From an uncultured Pelagibacteraceae bacterium (GTDB lineage: Bacteria; Pseudomonadota; Alphaproteobacteria; Pelagibacterales; Pelagibacteraceae): 41,246 bases of DNA. A model generated the notes under the pieces. It was given only the letters and a program-made list of their open reading frames with translations, did no database searches and was not told where the DNA came from. Location of the stretch: contig CACAFZ010000002.1 in the NCBI GenBank assembly GCA_902531885.1, forward strand, positions 1 through 41,246, written 5' to 3'. The first letter of the stretch is position 1, and each line of letters opens with the position of its first letter. Below, piece by piece: positions 35,793 to 41,246 of this stretch. Both the position numbers and the translations under genes were made by a program.

Positions 35793-37840
35793 ATTAAATC
35801 ATTAATTATGTCAGCTTGATCATATAGTTTTAATAGAGGTTTATATCTTTTAATATCAACATTTTCTTTTTCTATAATTCTAATTTCCTCTTCTGCTAAA
35901 AGAAAAAGATCTTCATTATGTACAGGATCTGCTAATTTAAAATTTTTGATTCCACTTTGTTTAAATCCTAGAAGATCGCCAAAACCTCTTAACTTCATAT
36001 CTTCTTCTGATATTTTAAAACCATCGTTAGAATTTTTTAAAATATTAATCCTTTTTTTTGCATTATTGCTCAAGTTTGATTTAAATAATAAAATGCAGGT
36101 AGCTTGTTTAGATCCTCTTCCAACTCTACCTCTAAGTTGGTGTAATTGAGATAAACCAAATTTATTTGAATTTTCTATAATTATGATATTTGCATTTGGA
36201 AAATCAATTCCTACTTCAATTATTGTTGTTGAAACTAAAACTAAATATTCTTTATTTAAAAATCTATTTAGTATTTTTTCTTTTTCTTTGCTGTCTATTT
36301 TACCATGCAACAAACCTACTTTATTAGGAAATAGTTTATTTAAATATCTATATTTTTCTATAACTGATTGATGATCTAATTTCTTAGATTCTTCAATCAA
36401 TGGACAAACCCAAAATATCTGATTTCCTTCTTTAATCGATTTTTTAACAAAGTTAATTACATCATTAATTTTATTTTCTAATTTACTATATGTTTTAATT
36501 TCTTTTCTATGATTTGGTTTTTCTCTTATAATGGAGACATCCATATCCCCATATATGGACATTGTTAATGTTCTAGGTATTGGTGTTGCAGACATTAATA
36601 AAATATCACAATTTTTACCACCTTTGTCAGAAAGCAATTTTCTTTGTCTAACACCAAATTTATGTTGCTCGTCGATAATAATATATCCTAATTTAGAAAA
36701 TATAATTTTTTTTTGAAATATCGCATGAGTACCAAAAACAATTTCGATTTTATGATCTTTTAGCTCTTGAACAATCTTTTTTTTTTCTAAATTATCACTT
36801 TTACTAGAAAGTAGTTTAATTTTAATGTTTTTTGGAAATAATTGTTTAGCTAAATTAAAGTGTTGACGTGCTAAAATTTCGGTAGGTGCCATAAAAGCTA
36901 CTTGAAAATTTGATTCAATAACATTTAAAGCTGATATTAATGAAACTATTGTTTTTCCACTACCAACATCACCCTGTAAAAGTCTAAACATTTTGCTTTT
37001 AGATGAAAGATCTTTGTTGATATATTTTAAAGCATTTTTTTGATCATTTGTTAGATTAAAATTTAATTTTGATATTGTATTTTCGTATGGTTTTTTTGTA
37101 AAATTTTTTGAAACTTTTTTAATTTTTTTAATTCTTTTTCTTATTTCTGAGTTTACTAGAAACGATGATAAAATTTCATCATATGCAAGTCTTCTATAAA
37201 AATTCGATTTATAATTACCGATATTAACAGGATCGTGTAATTTAATAATTGAACTATTCCAGCCCTCATTACCAAAAAGTTTTAGTATTTTCTCATTATG
37301 CCATTCATTTAAAATGGGTAAATTTTTTAAAATTTGTGTTATTATTTTATTATAGGTTCTTTCGCTAATTCCTTCAGTTAATGAATACTTGTTATGTACT
37401 TTTTCAATTACTGCACTGTCTTTAGAGACATAGGTTGGATTAGTTATTTGGTATTTATTTTTATATATACTAATCTTGCCACTTACAGTTACTTCTTCAT
37501 TTAATGGAAGAATTTTTCTAATATATCCCTCATAACTATTAAAAAAAATACAATCAATTTTTCCAGTTTCATCTTCACAATTTACTCTGCTAGGTAAGTT
37601 TCTTATTCTAGGAAAATTATATTTTAAAGGAATAACTTTAATAGTATGAATATTTCCAACTTGTAATTCATTTATTTTACTTGTTAAACTTCTGTCAGTA
37701 TATGATTTAGGCAATCTCCATAATAAATCAAAAATATTATTAACTTTTTTTTTCTTTAAGATGGCCATAGTTTTTTTTCCAACACCACTTAATTTGGTTA
37801 AATCAGACAATAAATAGTCATAATTATTTTTATTTTTCAT
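35789..37840 (-). CDS. recG: ATP-dependent DNA helicase RecG
   Basis: Branch-migrating helicase for stalled forks and recombination intermediates, 683 residues. The N-terminal wedge/OB domain (about 1-220) is followed by the helicase core: Walker A GDVGSGKTIVSL, DEQHKFGVRQR (motif II), LLMSATPIPRTL (motif III) and QLRGRVGRGSKQATCILLF (motif VI). It starts only 23 bases from the divergent sdhE. Confidence 0.97.
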   Translation of the reverse strand: MKNKNNYDYLLSDLTKLSGVGKKTMAILKKKKVNNIFDLLWRLPKSYTDRSLTSKINELQVGNIHTIKVIPLKYNFPRIRNLPSRVNCEDETGKIDCIFFNSYEGYIRKILPLNEEVTVSGKISIYKNKYQITNPTYVSKDSAVIEKVHNKYSLTEGISERTYNKIITQILKNLPILNEWHNEKILKLFGNEGWNSSIIKLHDPVNIGNYKSNFYRRLAYDEILSSFLVNSEIRKRIKKIKKVSKNFTKKPYENTISKLNFNLTNDQKNALKYINKDLSSKSKMFRLLQGDVGSGKTIVSLISALNVIESNFQVAFMAPTEILARQHFNLAKQLFPKNIKIKLLSSKSDNLEKKKIVQELKDHKIEIVFGTHAIFQKKIIFSKLGYIIIDEQHKFGVRQRKLLSDKGGKNCDILLMSATPIPRTLTMSIYGDMDVSIIREKPNHRKEIKTYSKLENKINDVINFVKKSIKEGNQIFWVCPLIEESKKLDHQSVIEKYRYLNKLFPNKVGLLHGKIDSKEKEKILNRFLNKEYLVLVSTTIIEVGIDFPNANIIIIENSNKFGLSQLHQLRGRVGRGSKQATCILLFKSNLSNNAKKRINILKNSNDGFKISEEDMKLRGFGDLLGFKQSGIKNFKLADPVHNEDLFLLAEEEIRIIEKENVDIKRYKPLLKLYDQADIINDLI

Positions 37841-37863
37841 GATAAAACAATATATAAAATTTT

Positions 37864-38130
37864 ATGACCATTAATACAGAGGATTTAAAAAAAAAGATTG
37901 TTTACAGGTCTACCTATAGGGGAACAAAAGAAATGGATAAACTTTTAAGCTCGTTTACAAAAAAATATATTAATACTTTAAATGAGGCAGAATTAAATAA
38001 TTTGAACGATTTATTAAACATAGATGATGAAAATCTTTATAAGTTAAATCAAGGTCAAGAAACATCAATAATGATTAATGATAACGTTGTTACAAAATTA
38101 TTTAAAAGTTTTAAATACAAAAACAAATAA
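37864..38130 (+). CDS. sdhE: Succinate dehydrogenase assembly factor SdhE
   Basis: Small soluble protein (88 residues) that helps attach FAD to the flavoprotein subunit of succinate dehydrogenase. The diagnostic motif YRSTYRGTKEMDKLL carries RG-x2-E at Arg19-Gly20 and Glu23. Helical remainder with LNEAELNNLNDLLNIDDENLY as in the family. The recG-sdhE divergent pair is common in alphaproteobacteria. Its stop (38128-38130) directly abuts the 3' end of the opposing tRNA-Ser with no spacer. Confidence 0.9.
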   Translation: MTINTEDLKKKIVYRSTYRGTKEMDKLLSSFTKKYINTLNEAELNNLNDLLNIDDENLYKLNQGQETSIMINDNVVTKLFKSFKYKNK

Positions 38131-38220
38131 TGGCGGAGAGACTGGGATTCGAACCCAGGAAAGAGTTGCCCCTTTGCCGGTTTTCAAGACCGGTGCTTTC
38201 AACCGCTCAGCCATCTCTCC
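38131..38220 (-). tRNA. tRNA-Ser (anticodon UGA)
   Basis: 90-nt class II tRNA on the minus strand. Acceptor GGAGAGA/TCTCTCC, anticodon stem CCGGT/ACCGG with loop CTTGAAA (anticodon TGA), a long variable arm, T arm CTGGG/CCCAG around TTCGAAT, discriminator G and encoded CCA (complement at 38131-38133). It faces sdhE with zero spacing and shares the 98-base gap 38221-38318 with the divergent rarD promoter. Confidence 0.97.
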
Positions 38221-38318
38221 ATTCGTAGTGTTTTATAATTAAAAGTATTAAATTCAAGAATAAAATAGATTTTATTTTAAATTAATTCATTATAAAGCTT
38301 ATCTAATTTAATTATTTC

Positions 38319-39197
38319 ATGAAAATTAAAAATTTTACTAAAGGAATTTTATTTTCATCATTAGGATCTTTTTGGTGGGGATTTCTTGGAACCTATTATT
38401 TTAAATATATAGCCTTTATAGGAACAGTCGAAGTTGTTTTACATAGATCTCTTTGGACATGTATTATTCTTTTATTATCTACTTTAATATTTCATAAATG
38501 GAAATCTCTACTATTAATTTTTAAAAACAAATTCAAAATTTTTATATTATTTTTTACAAGTATCTTAATTTTTTTTAACTGGGCTATATGGATATATGCA
38601 GTGGAAAATAATCAAATAATTGATGCTAGCTTTGGTTATTTTATATTTCCAATATTAAGTGTTTTGTTAGGTTATATTTTTCTTAAAGAAAAACTTAATA
38701 AAAAAAGAATAGTATCAATTTTACTAGTAATTATATCTACAATTTATTTATTTTTTAATCTAAATACATTTCCTTGGGTAGGTTTTGCTGTAGCAATTAT
38801 ATGGAGTAGTTACAACTTATTGAGAAAGAAAATAAACGTTGAAACTGATATAGGTTTGTTAATAGAAAGTTTGTTTATACTTCCTTTGGTGATTATACTT
38901 TTTTATTTTATAATTAAGACTAATCAAAATGATTTTTCGATTTCAAATCCATCTTTAATGTTATTAATAATCTTTGCTGGTCCAATGACCGTGATTCCAT
39001 TATTTTTATATATTAAAGGTGTCGAATTATCCGGTCTTGGACCTTCTGGAATGACTTTTTTTATTGCTCCAACTGGACAGTTTTTATTAGGTTTTTTTTA
39101 CTTTAATGAGGCATTTTCATTTGAAAAGTTCTTAAGTTTTATTTTAATTTGGATTGCTGTATCAATCTATTTAAGAGATTTATATGAAAAAAAATAA
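38319..39197 (+). CDS. rarD: RarD-type EamA (DMT) transporter
   Basis: 292 residues with about ten membrane segments. GILFSSLGSFWWGFLGTYYFKYI and EVVLHRSLWTCIILL match RarD; NWAIWIYAVENNQIIDASFGYFIFPILSVLLGYIFLKEKL and GPMTVIPLFLYIKGVELSGLGPSGMTFFIAPTGQF are the family core. The exported or imported substrate is unknown; the old name refers to chloramphenicol sensitivity. Its last 14 bases overlap mltB. Confidence 0.9.
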   Translation: MKIKNFTKGILFSSLGSFWWGFLGTYYFKYIAFIGTVEVVLHRSLWTCIILLLSTLIFHKWKSLLLIFKNKFKIFILFFTSILIFFNWAIWIYAVENNQIIDASFGYFIFPILSVLLGYIFLKEKLNKKRIVSILLVIISTIYLFFNLNTFPWVGFAVAIIWSSYNLLRKKINVETDIGLLIESLFILPLVIILFYFIIKTNQNDFSISNPSLMLLIIFAGPMTVIPLFLYIKGVELSGLGPSGMTFFIAPTGQFLLGFFYFNEAFSFEKFLSFILIWIAVSIYLRDLYEKK

Positions 39198-40182
39198 ATT
39201 TTTTTTAATAATATTATTTTTATTTTTAAATTTTAACCACAATCTTATAGCTAGTGAATTTAATGAATGGGTTATTGATTTTAAAAAAAGGGCAATTAAA
39301 GATAATATTTCCAAAAACACAGTAGATCAAATTATGGACAAGGCTATTTTCTTGCCCAAGGTTATTGAATACGACAGATACCAACCAGAATTTTATGAAG
39401 ATACTTACACTTACATATCTAAAAGAGTAAATAAAAAAAAAATATCAAAAGGTTTAAACCTTTTTAATAAAAATAATGAGTTAATAGTTAATGTAGAAAA
39501 AAAATTTTCGGTAGAAAAAGAGCTACTATTAGCATTAATGGGAATTGAAACTAATTTTGGTAAATATTTAGGTAAAATGGACATTGTCTCATCTCTAGCA
39601 ACTTTAAGTTTTGATAAAAGAAGAAGTGAGTTTTTTTCTAAAGAATTAATAATATTGCTTAAATTAATAGATAATGGAACAATTAAGCCTGATACTTTAT
39701 ACGGTTCATGGGCTGGGGCATTTGGAAATTTTCAATTTATGCCAAGGACCATAAAAAACTATGCTATAGATTATGATTCAAATTCTTTAATTGAGTTAAA
39801 AAGCCTAGAAGATTCTTTCGCATCAGCTGCAAATTATTTAAATAAAATTGGTTGGAAAAAGAATGCGCCTTGCTATGTTAAAGTTGATTTAGAAGAAAAT
39901 ATTCCCAAAAGGTATCTTAATACTTCTGCCAAAAAAATTAAAAATAAAAGAAAAATTAATTACTTTAAAAAATATATCAAAAACCAAGATATTTTAATAA
40001 ATTATAAAAATATAAATGCTGGAATTATAACCCCTGATAAAGATATTATTCCAGATGCTCAAAATTTAAAACCTGCCTATTTAGTTTTCGATAATTTTGA
40101 ATTAATACTAAAATGGAACAGGTCACTAAGATTTGCTTTAGCCGTGTGTAATTTAAAAGGAAAATTCAAGAATGAACTTTAA
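39184..40182 (+). CDS. mltB: Lytic murein transglycosylase, MltB/SLT_2 family
   Basis: Cleaves the glycan strands of peptidoglycan, 332 residues. An N-terminal signal peptide (about 1-24, ending LIAS) has no lipobox, so the protein is probably soluble in the periplasm. The catalytic Glu122 is in ALMGIETNFGKYLG. DTLYGSWAGAFGNFQFMPRTIKNYAIDYD is the characteristic SLT_2 segment. A poorly conserved, Lys-rich region follows, then the C-terminal VFDNFELILKWNRSLRFALAVC motif. Overlaps rarD by 14 bases and the rlpA-like gene by 11 bases. Confidence 0.92.
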   Translation: MKKNKFFLIILFLFLNFNHNLIASEFNEWVIDFKKRAIKDNISKNTVDQIMDKAIFLPKVIEYDRYQPEFYEDTYTYISKRVNKKKISKGLNLFNKNNELIVNVEKKFSVEKELLLALMGIETNFGKYLGKMDIVSSLATLSFDKRRSEFFSKELIILLKLIDNGTIKPDTLYGSWAGAFGNFQFMPRTIKNYAIDYDSNSLIELKSLEDSFASAANYLNKIGWKKNAPCYVKVDLEENIPKRYLNTSAKKIKNKRKINYFKKYIKNQDILINYKNINAGIITPDKDIIPDAQNLKPAYLVFDNFELILKWNRSLRFALAVCNLKGKFKNEL

Positions 40183-40936
40183 AATAATTCTTATTTTTTT
40201 TTTATTTTTATTTTCTTGTACAACTGTAGAAAATTACAAAAAAGATATTGTTGAAATTGATTCAAAATTTTCAAATAAAGGATTTACACTTGTGTATGAA
40301 AACTCAGATGATGTCAAAAACCTTGTTTCTAAAAAAATTGAAGAAAGATCATTAATTATATTTCAAAAAAATCTTGAGAAAAATGAAGCTGTGAAAATTA
40401 CTAATTTATTAAATGGAAAAAGCATCATTGGTCAAATAGGTTCAAAAGCTTCATATCCTAAATTTTATAACTCAGTTATATCCAAAAGAATTTCATTAGA
40501 AATCGAATTAGATAAAGATGAGCCTTACGTAGAAATCATTAAATTAGGAAAAAAGTCTACATTTATTGCAAAAAAAGCAAAAACTTTTGATGAAGAAAAA
40601 AAAGTCGCTAATAAAGCACCAGTTGAAGGAATTAGCATTAATGACCTTAATACAACACCTATTGAAAAAAAAAACAAGAAAGTATTAACAAATAGTTCAA
40701 AAACTAATTTTAATTATATAATTAAAATTGCTGATTTTTATTTTGAAAATTCTGCTAAAACTATGAAAAATAGAATTTTAAATGAATTAAAAATGATAAA
40801 TGTTAAAATTTCTAAACTATCATCCAATAGTTATAGGGTCTATATTGGACCATTTAAAAATATAAATGATTTGAAAATAAACTATAATACTGTAAGTCAA
40901 TTAGAGTTTGAAAATATTGAAATAATAAAAAAATGA
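40172..40936 (+). CDS. rlpA: RlpA-like lipoprotein with degenerate double-psi barrel and SPOR domain
   Basis: 254-residue envelope protein. Signal peptide with lipobox Leu13-Phe-Ser-Cys16, so lipid-anchored. A region resembling the RlpA double-psi beta-barrel (about 55-130) is recognised by EAVKITNLLNGKSIIGQIG (family: VRVTNLxNGRSV). A C-terminal SPOR domain (about 181-254, NYIIKIADFYFENSAKTMKN to YIGPFKNINDLK) binds denuded peptidoglycan at the septum. The family's catalytic His (AAHKTLP) aligns with Gln65 and the catalytic Asp (NDRGP) with Ser91, so lytic transglycosylase activity is unlikely. Context between mltB and a D-Ala-D-Ala carboxypeptidase supports the RlpA assignment. Overlaps the next gene by ATGA. 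Confidence 0.8.
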   Translation: MNFKIILIFFLFLFSCTTVENYKKDIVEIDSKFSNKGFTLVYENSDDVKNLVSKKIEERSLIIFQKNLEKNEAVKITNLLNGKSIIGQIGSKASYPKFYNSVISKRISLEIELDKDEPYVEIIKLGKKSTFIAKKAKTFDEEKKVANKAPVEGISINDLNTTPIEKKNKKVLTNSSKTNFNYIIKIADFYFENSAKTMKNRILNELKMINVKISKLSSNSYRVYIGPFKNINDLKINYNTVSQLEFENIEIIKK

Positions 40937-41246
40937 AAAAATTAATTTTAAAATCGGTAATACTTTATTTTATTTCATTAAATTCATTAGCTATTGCTCA
41001 ATTTGATATCAAAGCTAAAACTGCTATATTACAAGACTTTCTTTCAGGTGAAATCTTATATGAAAAAGAACCTGATCTTAGAATTTTTCCAGCCTCTATG
41101 ACAAAAATAATGACATCAATTATTGCTTTTGAGTTGCTTGAAAGTGGTGACCTAACACTTGATGATAAATTTTTAGTTTCAGAAAATGCTTGGAGATGGT
41201 CACAAGCAGGTTACTCATCAATGTTTATTATGGTTGGTGACCAAGT
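40933..41246 (+). CDS. D-alanyl-D-alanine carboxypeptidase (penicillin-binding protein), 3' end outside window
   Basis: First 104 codons of a DacA/DacC/DacF-type serine peptidase that trims peptidoglycan pentapeptides. Signal peptide about 1-22 ending AIA before QFDIKAK. The active-site tetrad SMTK (Ser55, Lys58) is in FPASMTKIMTSIIAFE, preceded by the family sequence ILQDFLSGEILYEKEPD. The frame is open to the last base. The start overlaps the rlpA-like stop by ATGA, completing an mltB-rlpA-dac envelope cluster. Confidence 0.93.
   Translation, partial: MKKLILKSVILYFISLNSLAIAQFDIKAKTAILQDFLSGEILYEKEPDLRIFPASMTKIMTSIIAFELLESGDLTLDDKFLVSENAWRWSQAGYSSMFIMVGDQ

Overview
The window looks like a piece of a streamlined, very AT-rich marine alphaproteobacterium of the SAR11 / Candidatus Pelagibacter type. 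This is inferred from four things. Codon use is extremely A/T-rich, with AAA/AAT/ATT/TTA dominant and Arg mostly AGA. Genes overlap or sit a few bases apart almost everywhere. Gene orders are typically alphaproteobacterial: uvrA / ssb-gyrA-coaD-ppi-tgt, argS-x-nagZ-scpAB-tatABC-serS-yajC-secDF, erpA-xthA next to dgt, and recG divergent from sdhE. Finally, a general L-amino acid ABC importer (aapJQMP) is present. No insertion sequence, prophage, CRISPR array or integrase is visible, and no stretch over 300 bases is free of a gene. The two largest non-protein intervals (1227-1540 and 6505-6832) hold tRNA genes.

Layout. 1-1226: a PQQ-type sugar dehydrogenase-like protein whose 5' end lies outside the window. 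1341-5984: tRNA-Arg, then the amino acid importer, with a strong hairpin terminator between the binding-protein gene and the permease genes. 6133-6705: an Xre-type regulator facing tRNA-Asn and tRNA-Cys. 6833-13381: valS-ilvD-manC-Ldh-family oxidoreductase, packed with 0-2 nt gaps or 1-nt overlaps. 13373-14466 (minus): erpA-xthA. 14517-22510: a long plus-strand run of dgt, argS, a small membrane protein, nagZ, scpA, scpB, tatA, tatB, tatC and serS. 22567-25326: yajC-secD-secF. 25323-28844 (minus): uvrA and a short PuuD-type membrane protein. 28936-34127: ssb-gyrA-coaD-ppi-tgt, then tRNA-Lys. 34261-37840: an M48 Tat lipoprotein (minus), a DUF502 membrane protein (plus) and recG (minus). 37864-38220: sdhE and the convergent tRNA-Ser. 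38319 to the end: rarD-mltB-rlpA-like-D-Ala-D-Ala carboxypeptidase, an envelope cluster cut by the window edge.

Functionally this is mostly a core-genome region: translation (valS, argS, serS, five tRNAs, tgt), replication, repair and segregation (gyrA, ssb, uvrA, recG, xthA, scpAB), protein export (Tat and Sec accessory subunits) and peptidoglycan turnover (nagZ, mltB, carboxypeptidase). High-affinity amino acid uptake is the main ecological function.

I see no clearly new multi-gene system. The most notable signals are proteins that keep their family fold but have lost defining residues. Tgt has lost all three zinc-binding cysteines while keeping its catalytic aspartates, and there is no queA beside it. 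The RlpA-like lipoprotein lacks both catalytic residues. ManC lacks its usual inter-domain segment. The SPOR-protein slot between argS and nagZ holds only a small membrane stub. A recurrent gene-junction architecture (A-tract followed by an 8-nt overlap, five times) and tRNA genes that directly abut convergent protein genes are the most interesting non-coding patterns.
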